A stretch of 64,000 nt of DNA from Trichomonas vaginalis G3 (GCF_026262505.1 NC_067203.1:24285411-24349410); one strand, 5' to 3'; counted from the stretch's first letter, positions 19,080 through 27,701 are shown. Notes: generated by a model not told the origin, from the sequence alone. Numbers and translations are program-made.

Positions 19080-20035
19080 TCGTCATTTTCAACTTCTTTA
19101 GCATATTCGTCAGGAGTTGTCTTATATTTGTTAGGAACTGTCTTTGAAAGTATACCACCTTGAACTTTGACAAGTTTGAAACGAGGTCTGACAATAGTAG
19201 TTTTATCTTCTGCTTGCAGTCTGTACATTTTGCCATGTTTGCCTAAAACTTCATAATATTCTCTTGTATACTTTCTTCTATTTTTACGAACACGAATGTG
19301 AGTACCTGTCGGGTTCCCATTGTTGTCATAGTCAATAGTATTTTCATATGGGTCGCGTTTAGGTATTTCTATTTTTACTTTGTCACCTTTCTGAAGTTTG
19401 AAGCCCGGCATTCTTTCTTGTTTGTCTCTTTTGACTAAATTATTAAATATATAGTCTTTCTCTAAGTCAGGGTTGTTTTTCATTTCTTCGGGGGAGTGGT
19501 TTCCCAAACCTTTTTGTTTACGGCTATTGTAAATATTTAAAACTTGTCTCATCTTTGCCATGGAGAAGTGTCTATATTTGTCGTCATATGACATTTCATT
19601 TGCTTCACCACCTTGTGGTTGGTTTAAGTCTCTTAACATTTTTATACAACCGTCAATGACACCAAGAGCAGAATGGTTTTGGTCGACAATGAAATATTGG
19701 TTTACATTTTTTGAACGCAGATAGTTTTTTACATCATCTGATTTGAAAGAACTTTCACAGTCAGATGTCAGTTTTGTTGGATGGTATTTGTCAACGAATA
19801 TTGTCAAAGCAGTTTTCACATCTAAAATATTTTTGGACCATAATGGTATGGCTTCACAGTATCTTGTGTTTTGACCGACAAATATTAACCAGTATGGTGG
19901 TCCATCTTCTCTATACCTCGGAATGTTTTCCAAGATATCCATAAACCAAGCATTTGGTGTTGAACTAAAGATTTTTACCATGAGTGCTTTCTTTGTCGCT
20001 TTAGAAACATAGAGGTCCTTGTTTGGATTCGTCAT
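19076..20035 (-). CDS. retroviral-type (rve) integrase
   Basis: A 319-residue Maverick integrase. Catalytic-core residues: D33 (WFMDILEN), D92 (LTSDCESSF) and, where glutamate is usual, D128 (ALGVIDGCIK). The C-terminal half is basic with SH3/chromodomain-like strands. It starts right at the core and lacks roughly 30 residues present in the element III enzyme. The D in place of E, plus GCIK for the usual RFI-R, could weaken activity. Start ATG 20035 is 16 bp from the divergent ATG at 20052. Confidence 0.88.
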   Translation of the reverse strand: MTNPNKDLYVSKATKKALMVKIFSSTPNAWFMDILENIPRYREDGPPYWLIFVGQNTRYCEAIPLWSKNILDVKTALTIFVDKYHPTKLTSDCESSFKSDDVKNYLRSKNVNQYFIVDQNHSALGVIDGCIKMLRDLNQPQGGEANEMSYDDKYRHFSMAKMRQVLNIYNSRKQKGLGNHSPEEMKNNPDLEKDYIFNNLVKRDKQERMPGFKLQKGDKVKIEIPKRDPYENTIDYDNNGNPTGTHIRVRKNRRKYTREYYEVLGKHGKMYRLQAEDKTTIVRPRFKLVKVQGGILSKTVPNKYKTTPDEYAKEVENDD

Positions 20036-20051
20036 TTTTATCCTATAAGAA
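20036..20051. promoter_or_regulatory. 16-bp divergent promoter
   Basis: TTTTATCCTATAAGAA lies between the integrase ATG (minus) and the ATG at 20052 (plus). The shortest class of divergent gap in this window. Confidence 0.5.
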
Positions 20052-20453
20052 ATGGGTTTATTTGGCGCATTAGCAGGAGTTGCATCCAGATTTTTGCCCG
20101 CAGTGGGAACAATAGCCAGAGGTGTATTTGGAGTTGGAAGGAAGATTTTGAGTACATTAGGTATACTTAAAGAGAAAGCACAACCTATTATACAAACTGT
20201 ACAGAAAGGTTGGGATGTAGCACGAGATGCAACAAATCTTATTCCAAATCCTGAAACAAGAGGAAAAGTTCAAGGATGGATGGACAATGTAGGAAGACAA
20301 GCAGGAAACTATTATAACAAAGCAAATGACTACTATAACCAAGCAGGACACTATATGGACCAAGGTGAAAGATTCTTTAACAGAGGATATAACCATGCAC
20401 AACAATGGGTAAACAATAACCAACCTCAACCGCCTCAAACGTGGGGAATGTAA
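20052..20453 (+). CDS. glycine-rich N-terminus / Asn-Tyr-Gln repeat protein
   Basis: 133 residues. The first 45 are Gly/Ala-rich and hydrophobic (MGLFGALAGVASRF, GTIARGVFGVGRKIL), the rest has N-Y-Y-N-K/Q-A-x-x-Y repeats and a Pro/Gln tail. It resembles 63440-63966 of element III in having a short amphipathic Gly/Ala-rich head. Possible minor virion or membrane-penetration protein; no homology established. Confidence 0.65.
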   Translation: MGLFGALAGVASRFLPAVGTIARGVFGVGRKILSTLGILKEKAQPIIQTVQKGWDVARDATNLIPNPETRGKVQGWMDNVGRQAGNYYNKANDYYNQAGHYMDQGERFFNRGYNHAQQWVNNNQPQPPQTWGM

Positions 20454-20472
20454 AGTTTTTTACTGAGATGAA

Positions 20473-20626
20473 ATGAACAATACAGCATTGAGACAAATGG
20501 GTTCAAGATGGATTTGTCGGCTTCCAGCAGTTACAACCACGTGTTTGTCAAGTTCTTCCTATACCTCAGGAAGTTTTAGACCGACTTAAAAAACAACAAC
20601 AACCAGTTGAAAACAAACCAAACTAA
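20473..20626 (+). pseudogene. small broken gene
   Basis: ATG at 20473 opens a 38-codon frame, while a second frame from about 20510 gives a more natural sequence (GFQQLQPRVCQVLPIPQEVL, then a Lys/Gln-rich tail ending NKPN). A single-base indel around 20500-20510 would join them. It has the same TTTTTTACTGAGATGAA leader as the next gene, which supports it having been a real gene. Confidence 0.5.
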
Positions 20627-20645
20627 AATTTTTTACTGAGATGAA

Positions 20646-21230
20646 ATGACCGAAGAAGTTGAAACGGTAGATTTGACACCACAAACAAAAAGTTCAGAAC
20701 CATTGTCAAAACCTGTCAAAGAACTTACAGATGAAGAGAAAAATTCAATAATAGAAAGTGCCAGGTCTGGAAATACAAACCCTAACTACAAAGTCACTTT
20801 TCATAAAAATGGAACGGCAAGTATCTCAAAAAAGAAACAGACTCTCACAAATAAAATATTGAAGTCTGAAGGAGCTTTCGAGACAACAGATGGAAAAGTT
20901 TACTTCACTGACCAACAGTTCATTATAGAACATCTCATTGACTTAGAGTCGAAATATTCTAAACTTTACAACAAACACAAAAAGTTGAAAGGAAAACAAA
21001 AACAAATGGCATATGATATTTATGAAGATGTTGACGACACAACTGTTCCTGCAAGTGAAGTAAAGTCAGAGAAACCGAAAAATGACGAAAAACCGATAGA
21101 AGAAGAAAAACCAAAAACTGAAGATAAACCAAAACCAAAGTTTAGTTTGGAAACTAAACCAAGTCAACCTTCATTAGCTGGTATGGGTTGGCGTCAAAGA
21201 CTTATGGCAGCAGGCGGTTATGTAAAGTAA
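20646..21230 (+). CDS. basic protein with P.Y.V...KNG...KKK module
   Basis: 194 residues. Residues about 35-65 hold IIESARSGNTNPNYKVTF, KNGTASISKKK, a module also present at the N-terminus of element III genes at 46192 and 42504. A Lys/Glu/Pro-rich linker follows and the end is SLAGMGWRQRLMAAGGYVK. Basic, compact module suggests nucleic-acid binding (inference). The leader TTTTTTACTGAGATGAA is duplicated from the gene upstream. Confidence 0.7.
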   Translation: MTEEVETVDLTPQTKSSEPLSKPVKELTDEEKNSIIESARSGNTNPNYKVTFHKNGTASISKKKQTLTNKILKSEGAFETTDGKVYFTDQQFIIEHLIDLESKYSKLYNKHKKLKGKQKQMAYDIYEDVDDTTVPASEVKSEKPKNDEKPIEEEKPKTEDKPKPKFSLETKPSQPSLAGMGWRQRLMAAGGYVK

Positions 21231-21265
21231 AGAAAAAAAAACATATTTTTTTTATTTTTATAAAA

Positions 21266-21451
21266 ATGCCCCCATATAGAATGGATAGAAAGTCTGCTAG
21301 AATAAAAGCAGAGTTACAAAGATATGGTTGGAGAGTTTCGAAGAATTTTAAATATAGGAAGGGAAGACCCATAAAAGTCTATGACAAATTGTCTGGTCTT
21401 CGCTACGAAATGGATTTGGAAACAGCACGTGCAATTATCCAAACAGACTAG
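21266..21451 (+). CDS. 61-residue basic protein, possibly the detached N-terminus of PolB
   Basis: Starts MPPYRMDRKSARIKAELQRY after a TTTTTATAAAA leader and stops 24 bp before the PolB ATG. In the PolB frame the gap reads as charged helix (RLEEERLMDM) continuous in style with the end of this protein, so one indel near 21440 may have split a single gene. If so, the polymerase originally began here. Alternatively it is a separate small protein. Confidence 0.6.
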   Translation: MPPYRMDRKSARIKAELQRYGWRVSKNFKYRKGRPIKVYDKLSGLRYEMDLETARAIIQTD

Positions 21452-21474
21452 AGAGGTTAGAAGAAGAACGTCTT

Positions 21475-23418
21475 ATGGACATGCCTTTCGATGTTAGTGA
21501 ACCTCAAGTTGAAGGACACGACGGCTTTGCCAGATTCTACTGGAAACATGACGAACAATTGCATCCTTTGAGAAGGAAAAAAGGAAAAGGTGAAGACGCA
21601 CATGCTCCCATGGAAAGAACAAGATATGCATATGAGAAGTACCGTGAAGTTAGAAGTCAAATTACTTCTGGTCGAACCTTTACAGTAAACTTTGACGAAG
21701 GAAAGAACAAAGAAGGCTTCATGGGTGTACTTGCTGCCATACAAGATGGAAATAAGAAAGGATACAATCTCAGATTGACCATAACAGATTTGGATGGTCA
21801 CATTTACTATGCACATGGCAATGTCACAACAGCTGCAATGCTTCTTGACGCTTTCAAGACTACAAAGAGAGAACAAATGGTTGACTCCGACTCAGACATT
21901 TTGAATGCAATTGAAGGAATTGCAAGTGTCAAGTTCGAATGGTACCAACCTAACCCTCAAGCAGTCAGACAACATGCTGGATACTTCCCCTTCATAAATA
22001 AGTCTGACATTGACTTGACAAGGTATGGAATTTACAATTCAATTGAAACAATTGTCAATGAACCTTGCATTCTTACATGTCTCAGGAACTCTGGTCTTGT
22101 TACAGAAGAGAAGATGAAGTATCTTGAGTCATGTGTGAAGACAAGGTACATTCTCAGAGGTCAATTGGCAAAAATTGCACCGTTGGCAAATGTCAATATC
22201 CGAGTCAGCATACCTACAGCTAAAGGTTCTTCACATGACGACTATGTTGTTGACAAAGACTTACCATGGTTGAAGATTGTAATTGTCCACAACCACTTCA
22301 TGTTGAACGAAAGTCTTACAAACCCATTGTTCGGAAAAGGCAAGTGCAACATTGTCAGAGCTGTAAACATTCTTTTCGAGAAAGGTTTGTTGGAACCAAT
22401 TCCAGATGACAAGCTGACAGAAACTTTTGTACCAAAAGACGAAACAAACTTTTCATTGTTAGCAAGACCAAAAGTTGTTCCAGACAAAGTTCTAGTACAA
22501 AAGAAGTACACAATTCCACAAGGAGTTGGATTGTTCGGATACCAACCTGAACCAGAAGAACTTCCAATGAGGTTGCAAGAACTTCAAGATGCTATAAACA
22601 AACTTCCATTGAGACATCCAATTGACGTCAAATTGTATTGGAGAGCATCTGAGTTAGGTCAGAAGGTTTTATATGAAACAGGTTGCTTCGACGATGTTTA
22701 TGAGATAACAGGAGAAGTTTCTCAGAAGATAAGAGACTCACTTGAATTTCCACAAACTGGACCAATTGGTTGCGACAAGTTCGACTCAGATGAAAAGATA
22801 TACTATGTCGACCTTAACGCTGCATACATGAGGTTTGTCCAATATATTCCGACTGGAATTCCAAACGAAGATGGTGAGTTCCCGGGAAGGAACTATACAG
22901 TTGGAAAAGTCATACAACAACTGTATGATATTAGGAAAGCTTCAAACCCCAAACTTGCAATGACACTCAAATTGCTTATGAATTCGACATGGGGATATTC
23001 CATTAAGAAACCTCAAGAGATGAAGAGTAAACATTATGAGAAGGTCGACAACTTTGTTGAAAGGTTTTCTCCTTTTGTTTTGAAGTACGAATTCACTCAA
23101 GGGCAAAGTGGCTTAGTAACCACATTAAAACCTATTGTCGAACATTGGTCTTACCCTCAGTTCGCAAAAGCAGTCCTTGACAACTACAACAAATTCTTCT
23201 CCGAAGTCAAATCGAAAGTTGTGGTTTACTATGAGAACATTGACGCACTCATGACGAACGAAGAAGGATACAACAAACTCATTGAAATGGGAATGGTCGG
23301 TGAAAAGATGGGCTGTTTTAAGCTAGATAAGGTATTTTCCGAAGTTCATGTAATATCGAAAAGGAAATATTGGGGCATACTTGAAGACGGCACAGAAATA
23401 AAACATTGCATGAAGTAA
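21475..23418 (+). CDS. divergent family-B DNA polymerase, exonuclease-less
   Basis: 647 residues, related to the element III PolB through its N-terminal half, including a Cys near 197-201 and HFMLNE near 275, an arrangement like the OTU-type protease domain reported fused to some Polinton polymerases. Palm motifs are altered: motif A YYVDLNAAYM (about 442-451), motif B KLLMNSTWGYS (about 498-508), motif C YYENIDAL (about 585-592), where the first catalytic Asp of YxDTDS is Asn. No exonuclease motifs are seen, and motifs A and B are only about 50 residues apart against about 160 in element III. Activity is doubtful. Confidence 0.8.
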   Translation: MDMPFDVSEPQVEGHDGFARFYWKHDEQLHPLRRKKGKGEDAHAPMERTRYAYEKYREVRSQITSGRTFTVNFDEGKNKEGFMGVLAAIQDGNKKGYNLRLTITDLDGHIYYAHGNVTTAAMLLDAFKTTKREQMVDSDSDILNAIEGIASVKFEWYQPNPQAVRQHAGYFPFINKSDIDLTRYGIYNSIETIVNEPCILTCLRNSGLVTEEKMKYLESCVKTRYILRGQLAKIAPLANVNIRVSIPTAKGSSHDDYVVDKDLPWLKIVIVHNHFMLNESLTNPLFGKGKCNIVRAVNILFEKGLLEPIPDDKLTETFVPKDETNFSLLARPKVVPDKVLVQKKYTIPQGVGLFGYQPEPEELPMRLQELQDAINKLPLRHPIDVKLYWRASELGQKVLYETGCFDDVYEITGEVSQKIRDSLEFPQTGPIGCDKFDSDEKIYYVDLNAAYMRFVQYIPTGIPNEDGEFPGRNYTVGKVIQQLYDIRKASNPKLAMTLKLLMNSTWGYSIKKPQEMKSKHYEKVDNFVERFSPFVLKYEFTQGQSGLVTTLKPIVEHWSYPQFAKAVLDNYNKFFSEVKSKVVVYYENIDALMTNEEGYNKLIEMGMVGEKMGCFKLDKVFSEVHVISKRKYWGILEDGTEIKHCMK

Positions 23419-23578
23419 AAACGTTTTTATATTCCTTCCTAGCTAATTTCCGTTTAATTTCATAGTCGCCCTCGGAGTCTTTGAATCGGACAGGTCGAGT
23501 TACACCATTCTTGGTCTCAAACTCATATATAACCTGTTTGTCTGTATTTTCGTCGACTATGGCACGAGACACGAACAT
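23318..23578 (-). CDS. unknown 86-residue protein overlapping the PolB 3' end
   Basis: Reads MFVSRAIVDENTDKQVIYEF and continues charged to residue 55, then a hydrophobic end that is antisense to the last 100 bp of PolB. The ATG at 23578 was chosen over the non-ATG extension. The non-overlapping part looks protein-like; the overlapping end may be spurious. It diverges from the gene at 23609. Confidence 0.5.
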   Translation of the reverse strand: MFVSRAIVDENTDKQVIYEFETKNGVTRPVRFKDSEGDYEIKRKLARKEYKNVFTSCNVLFLCRLQVCPNISFSILHELRKIPYLA

Positions 23579-23608
23579 TGACCAAACGGACAAAAAGTGT
23601 CATTTCGG

Positions 23609-23872
23609 ATGGTCACGCAGCCAATCGCATTCGAGCACTTCGAAGAAGCCTTACGTTCCAAGGGAGAGGGTGTCTGGTGCAAGGCAGAGGTCATGAAACT
23701 CTACGAGCAGTACATCCTCAATGCCTGGGAGGACAAATCGTCCTTGGATTGGCAATTCTACCAACTCCTCTGGGACGACCTCCTACGCAACTGGGATAAC
23801 GAAAGAGTCCAATTCAAAGGTCGGGAACTAATTTTGCAAATTACCCTTAATTTAACATACTTATCCAACTAA
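23609..23872 (+). CDS. unknown 87-residue protein in the G+C-richer cassette
   Basis: Trp-rich, charged sequence (EHFEEALRSKGEGVWCKAEV, then DWQFYQLLWDDLLRNW). Its ATG follows AAAAGTGTCATTTCGG, a TCATTT initiator-like site 3 bases from the start, unlike the TTTTATC leaders of the core genes. Codons are visibly richer in C than in the core genes. No family recognised. Confidence 0.6.
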   Translation: MVTQPIAFEHFEEALRSKGEGVWCKAEVMKLYEQYILNAWEDKSSLDWQFYQLLWDDLLRNWDNERVQFKGRELILQITLNLTYLSN

Positions 23873-23921
23873 ACACCTAAATTTACTTGGGGTTTCCCCC
23901 TAAAATAAAATTTTTTTACTC

Positions 23922-24608
23922 TTAGAACCACTCGAGGTTCTCCTTACGGTTGTTGAGCTTGTCACCGTCAATGTGTCTGACCCTCGACTTCTTGTCTGGA
24001 TTTGGAACCCATTGCATACCGACAAGCCTTCCCATGGAAACTGAACCGTAATTCCGAAGGTTAAGGTTCAAGTGTCCCAAGTTGTTGAGGACTGGGGTAA
24101 GAACCTTGCCTGTCGCCTTGTTGCGGATTTTGTATGGGTAGGGTTGGGAAATTTCGTAAGCGTCATCGACAACAAGGGTTGCCCAAACTTCCTTTTCTTC
24201 GTGTTTCTCTTCTTCTTCTTCCTCTTCTTCCTCTTCTTTGATAATACCTTCGGCAATTCTGTGTTCACGAAGTACGGTGTTGCATGTTCTGTCCTTTCCG
24301 AGTACCTTCCAGATGGCGTCTATCTCTTCGAAGAAACGGTAGATGAGTCGGGCAAGGTTTTGGTTCTCTATGTTGTATTGGCGCAAGGTTTCCGCGAAAT
24401 CGTTCAGGACTTTCTTATTGGAAGCTTGGTTCGTGAGGACTTCGACTTTGAGATTGGTTATCTCTTCCATAAGACTACTTTGGAGAGTCTTAATGGTGTT
24501 TGACAGATGAGCGTTCAATTGGGCAATTTGAATTTGAACTGGGCGCTTTTCTGGCAACCTTGAAAGGACATCTGCCATTGAGTTTGGCTTCGGTGCTTGT
24601 TCGGACAT
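23922..24608 (-). CDS. coiled-coil HNH_3 endonuclease-like protein
   Basis: 228 residues. Residues about 20-110 are helical and coiled-coil-like, followed by a poly-Glu stretch. The C-terminal 75 residues begin PYPYKIRNKATGKVLTPV and end VRHIDGDKLNNRKENLEWF, the signature of HNH_3 homing-type endonucleases (His and Asn residues of the beta-beta-alpha metal site). It may cut DNA at a target site or be a captured homing nuclease domain used for DNA binding. TCATTT initiator at 24614-24619 on the minus strand, five bases before the ATG. Confidence 0.8.
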   Translation of the reverse strand: MSEQAPKPNSMADVLSRLPEKRPVQIQIAQLNAHLSNTIKTLQSSLMEEITNLKVEVLTNQASNKKVLNDFAETLRQYNIENQNLARLIYRFFEEIDAIWKVLGKDRTCNTVLREHRIAEGIIKEEEEEEEEEEKHEEKEVWATLVVDDAYEISQPYPYKIRNKATGKVLTPVLNNLGHLNLNLRNYGSVSMGRLVGMQWVPNPDKKSRVRHIDGDKLNNRKENLEWF

Positions 24609-24613
24609 CGAAA

Positions 24614-24619
24614 AAATGA
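24614..24619 (-). promoter_or_regulatory. TCATTT initiator-like site
   Basis: Minus-strand TCATTT just upstream of the HNH gene ATG (24608). It fits the trichomonad initiator TCAYTW, usually within about 20 bases of the start codon. An equivalent site (25231-25236) precedes the next gene. Confidence 0.5.
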
Positions 24620-24640
24620 AGTGGTTTGAGAATGGCGGTT

Positions 24641-25225
24641 TTACTTCAAAAAGCTTGTTATGACAGTTATGTCATACAACAAGTTTAAAATAATATCTTG
24701 TTCTTCTTCTGAACGTTTGTTGTCTCTTCCGATAAAAGTTTGGAACATGAGAACCAAAAAACGTTTTTTGAGGAACCGAAAGAGTTCAGGCAAACGTTCA
24801 TATTCCGGATATGTTGGGAGCAGTTCGAAACATCTGAGCTGACTTTCGGACAAAATTGGGACAATGTCAACAAATTCATCTTTGGTCGGACTGCTTGAAG
24901 GTAAGTCCCTTACATGTAAGTAGCTCTGGTAAAGTCTTCTCATTTCTGCTAACTTTTGGAGTATAGCTTCGTAGTTTAGAAGTTTTAATTTTAATTGTCT
25001 TATTCCACTCTTGACATCTAAACGGTAACTATCCATGAGGTCAAGAGTAGCTTTGGTAGCTTTAAGTGGAGCTATCTGTTCCTTGACCTCTGCAATTTTG
25101 GTTGCAATTGTGATTTGAGCTCCTTTAAGTTCGCCGTCTATGTCGTTCTCAACGTCTTCAACGATGGCTTGAAACTCTTCATCGGTCCATTCAGATTGGT
25201 GTGGGACGAATTTAACTTGCTTCAT
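24641..25225 (-). CDS. unknown 194-residue coiled-coil protein
   Basis: N-terminal 60 residues are acidic, the middle is amphipathic helix (IAEVKEQIAPLKATKATLDL), and the C-terminus is hydrophobic and leucine-rich (LPELFRFLKKRFLVLMFQTF). No family recognised. The ATG at 25225 follows a TCATTT initiator at 25231-25236. Intact here, broken in element I. Confidence 0.65.
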   Translation of the reverse strand: MKQVKFVPHQSEWTDEEFQAIVEDVENDIDGELKGAQITIATKIAEVKEQIAPLKATKATLDLMDSYRLDVKSGIRQLKLKLLNYEAILQKLAEMRRLYQSYLHVRDLPSSSPTKDEFVDIVPILSESQLRCFELLPTYPEYERLPELFRFLKKRFLVLMFQTFIGRDNKRSEEEQDIILNLLYDITVITSFLK

Positions 25226-25268
25226 TCAAAAAATGAAAAAAAAATGTTTTTACTCTAAACGTTAAGGT

Positions 25269-25643
25269 TTACAGTACTGGTTGGATGTCGCCTTCACAGG
25301 TTATGTAGAACGGCTGACCCGAGAAGTGAAGGAGAGACTGAATTGCCAATTTCATATGGGGTAGGGGGTTCTCCTTGTTTGGTATTTTTATCCAAGGACG
25401 TTTGTTTAGGAACTTAACAAGAGCTTCTCTTTTGGCGTCCTTTATGCCATCGTAGGCTGTCCCGTCTGGTATTTGAATTGGAATTCCAGTCGAAGTCTCG
25501 AGCTGAAGTGTAGACCTTCCAGAAATAGTGGTGAACTTGACCTTGGGCTTCATTACCCTGCGCAAGTAGTCTTTTACGCAGTCGTTAATTTCAATTAGGT
25601 AAATTGCCTCGTCAAATCCTTCTGGCATTCCGAGTCCTTCCAT
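25269..25643 (-). CDS. unknown 124-residue protein
   Basis: Starts MEGLGMPEGFDEAIYLIEIN, with a beta-rich middle and ending CEGDIQPVL. The open frame extends upstream to 25754 but that part is the TTCCGACAG repeat array, so the ATG at 25643 is preferred. Divergent from 25913. No family recognised; intact here and frameshifted in element I. Confidence 0.6.
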   Translation of the reverse strand: MEGLGMPEGFDEAIYLIEINDCVKDYLRRVMKPKVKFTTISGRSTLQLETSTGIPIQIPDGTAYDGIKDAKREALVKFLNKRPWIKIPNKENPLPHMKLAIQSLLHFSGQPFYITCEGDIQPVL

Positions 25644-25912
25644 CCGACAGGAAAATATTTTCCCGACAACTGGAAAAAATTTTCCGGACAAAGGGAAAAA
25701 TTTTTCCTTCCGACAGGAAGAACTCTTCCAGTTGTCCGTCCGTAAACCATTCAAATTTTCGAAAATTGAGAACTTTTTGGTCGAACTTCAGAAAAAGTTT
25801 TTCCTTCCAACAGAAAAAGTTCTTCCTTCCGACAGAAAAAGTTTTTCCTTCCGACAGAAAAAGTTCTTCCTTCCGACAGGAAAAATTTTTCCTTCCGACA
25901 GGACACAAACGG
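25644..25912. repeat. TTCCGACAG-type tandem repeat array
   Basis: Same array as 1767-2034, with CTTCCGACAGAAAAAGTT units and GGAAAAATTTTTCC palindromes, filling a divergent intergenic gap. It keeps long frames open on both strands. Confidence 0.75.
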
Positions 25913-26527
25913 ATGACTGACGTTCCTCTTCCTGAATGCCTTCCAAAGCCAGAAGAACCGAAAGCTGCAGAACCACAACAGTCTCCTCAGCAACCTCAGT
26001 TCCAGCAAGTCCCTCCACCAAATTACTACCAATTTCCATCTCAAGGTTACTACCAATTTCCACCTCAAGGTTACTACCCACCACAAGGCTTCCCGAACTA
26101 CCCTCCTCCTCAGCCTATGCCTTACTTCCCCAACCCTTGGATGTTCCAGCAAGCTCCACCCCAGCAATTCCAATCTCAATCCAAATCGAAGAGAGACCAA
26201 GAGTTCGAAGAAGGTCTGAACCGCTTACGCAAAGATTATGCCACAGCCCCGATGGAAGACGACAGGCTTTCAGTCTCTTCCCTCAAATCGACCGATTCGA
26301 CTCGTACCACAGATTCAGTTCGTGACCGTGACGACTACCTCAAGCAGTCTGAGAGACTCTTCATCCTACAATCATTTACAGTTGGAGCTCTCAAGAACAT
26401 GCGCAATTACGAAGGTCAGACACCAGCTGGAGACCGCAAAACAGACGTACTCGCAAGAGCCGTCCAGCTCGTCAAAACAAAGACTGAGATAGTCGACTTC
26501 ATTCTTGCAGCTTGCCCATACAAGTAA
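25913..26527 (+). CDS. Pro/Tyr/Gln-rich protein
   Basis: 204 residues. Residues 20-90 are low-complexity with repeated NYYQFPSQG/GYYQFPPQG/GYYPPQG units, then a charged linker (SKSKRDQEFEEGLNRLRKDY), a Ser/Thr-Asp stretch, and a helical C-terminus (LARAVQLVKTKTEIVDFIL). Repeats of this kind favour phase separation or multivalent binding. The upstream frame is only the repeat array, so the ATG at 25913 is used. Unknown function. Confidence 0.7.
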   Translation: MTDVPLPECLPKPEEPKAAEPQQSPQQPQFQQVPPPNYYQFPSQGYYQFPPQGYYPPQGFPNYPPPQPMPYFPNPWMFQQAPPQQFQSQSKSKRDQEFEEGLNRLRKDYATAPMEDDRLSVSSLKSTDSTRTTDSVRDRDDYLKQSERLFILQSFTVGALKNMRNYEGQTPAGDRKTDVLARAVQLVKTKTEIVDFILAACPYK

Positions 26528-26556
26528 AAAAAATAAACAATTACGAGTTAAACTTT

Positions 26557-26757
26557 TTATTCTTTCTTTTCTGAGTTGTTTAGAGCTGGTTTCTCTTGTA
26601 GGAACCTTTCGTACTCTTCCATGGTCATGTAATTGCGAATTTTGTACGCAATTCCAGGTTCGTTGTTTTTGAACCTTACGTATGTAACGCTTCCATCCTC
26701 CTCAGGGAAGTAAGCTGCTAACATCTGACCAAGTTTTCTCGGTGACTCGGAGCTCAT
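26557..26757 (-). CDS. 66-residue unknown protein
   Basis: Element II copy of 2679-2879, intact (MSSESPRKLGQMLAAYFPEE start). Acidic/basic mixed, no recognised family. Confidence 0.7.
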   Translation of the reverse strand: MSSESPRKLGQMLAAYFPEEDGSVTYVRFKNNEPGIAYKIRNYMTMEEYERFLQEKPALNNSEKKE

Positions 26758-26797
26758 AAAAATGTCACTTTTTAAACGTTAAGTTTTTAGTCTTATT

Positions 26798-26992
26798 TTA
26801 CCCTTTGTTTACCCTTTGTTTGTCAAGGTAGTATTGGAGTGCAATTTCTCCAAATTCTCTGTGTCGGAGTTCTTCAGCATTTTCCAAGGTGTACCTGGAG
26901 AACTCAAAGAAGTTGTCAAGAAGATACTGCCATGCTGCTCTTCTGAGTTCGTCGGTATTTTGGAAGTGTTGCACCTTCGAGTCTTCGGACAT
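26798..26992 (-). CDS. 64-residue unknown protein
   Basis: Helical, starts MSEDSKVQHFQNTDELRRAA and ends DKQRVNKG; the last codons come from a duplicated ACCCTTTGTTT. Preceded on its strand by AAAAAGTGTCATTTTTTTC, containing a TCATTT initiator ten bases before the ATG. Intact here, frameshifted in element I. It marks the edge of the G+C-richer cassette. Confidence 0.6.
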   Translation of the reverse strand: MSEDSKVQHFQNTDELRRAAWQYLLDNFFEFSRYTLENAEELRHREFGEIALQYYLDKQRVNKG

Positions 26993-27089
26993 GAAAAAAA
27001 TGACACTTTTTCATGAATTTCCTTAAGACAGAAAAAATAAAGTTAGTTTTATTTTTATTTATTTTTTTATTTTGTATGTAAGAACAGAA

Positions 27090-27701
27090 ATGACAAACAT
27101 TGAGTTTGAAACAGTTAAAAAGATAGACAATGACACCAAATTGGTTAGAATAGGTGATTTAAACGTAAGATACTCAAAGAAATACAACAAATATTCTTTG
27201 TCAGACATTATATCTCCATCTGGAAAGAAAACAAAGGACTGGGTTAGAATTGCTTCTAGTCAGAAAATTTTGACAAGAAATCCTGAGCTTATGATATCGG
27301 TAAGATTCTATGGAACTACAGCATATCTCATCGACAAAAGTCTTATACCAATAGTTTTGTTATGGATTGACCCAGTTGTTGGATATAACTTCATAACATA
27401 TGGTTCATTCGATACGGAACGTTGCAGTGAAGGCTTACTTTACATCGTTCAGAAACCGAAGGACTTCAATACAAAGAGATATAAGATAGGAAGAACATAT
27501 AATATAACTCTAAGATATGACTCTACAGTCAATAGAGTCAAGGTTGTGTTCGTTAATGATATGAGAGCTGCTGAAACAGAACTGCTTGAAGTTTTTGAGA
27601 AAATGTATGGTGCTCCCACGAAAGGTAAAGAAACGTTTGAAGTAGATGAGATAGATAAAGCTATAAAATTATTTGACGAAGTTGCTGAAAAATACATGTA
27701 A
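27090..27701 (+). CDS. KilA-N / GIY-YIG (T5orf172) protein
   Basis: 203 residues. The N-terminal part (about 20-105: RYSKKYNKYSLSDIISPSGK, then LIDKSLIPIVLLWIDPVVGY) fits the KilA-N DNA-binding fold. The C-terminal part (about 113-175) has the T5orf172 GIY-YIG hallmarks GLLYIV, YKIGRT and R142. Such fusions are common in large DNA viruses and phages, where they are suspected nucleases or regulators. The ATG at 27090 is preceded by TTGTATGTAAGAACAGAA, a leader shared with element III genes. It converges on the ATPase across the repeat arrays. Confidence 0.85.
   Translation: MTNIEFETVKKIDNDTKLVRIGDLNVRYSKKYNKYSLSDIISPSGKKTKDWVRIASSQKILTRNPELMISVRFYGTTAYLIDKSLIPIVLLWIDPVVGYNFITYGSFDTERCSEGLLYIVQKPKDFNTKRYKIGRTYNITLRYDSTVNRVKVVFVNDMRAAETELLEVFEKMYGAPTKGKETFEVDEIDKAIKLFDEVAEKYM

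Noticed and set aside
27072-27089. Upstream start for the KilA-N/GIY-YIG gene (and likewise at 54004 and 53304)
   Set aside because: The upstream codon is TTG within the shared leader; the in-frame ATG 18 bases later is the natural start.
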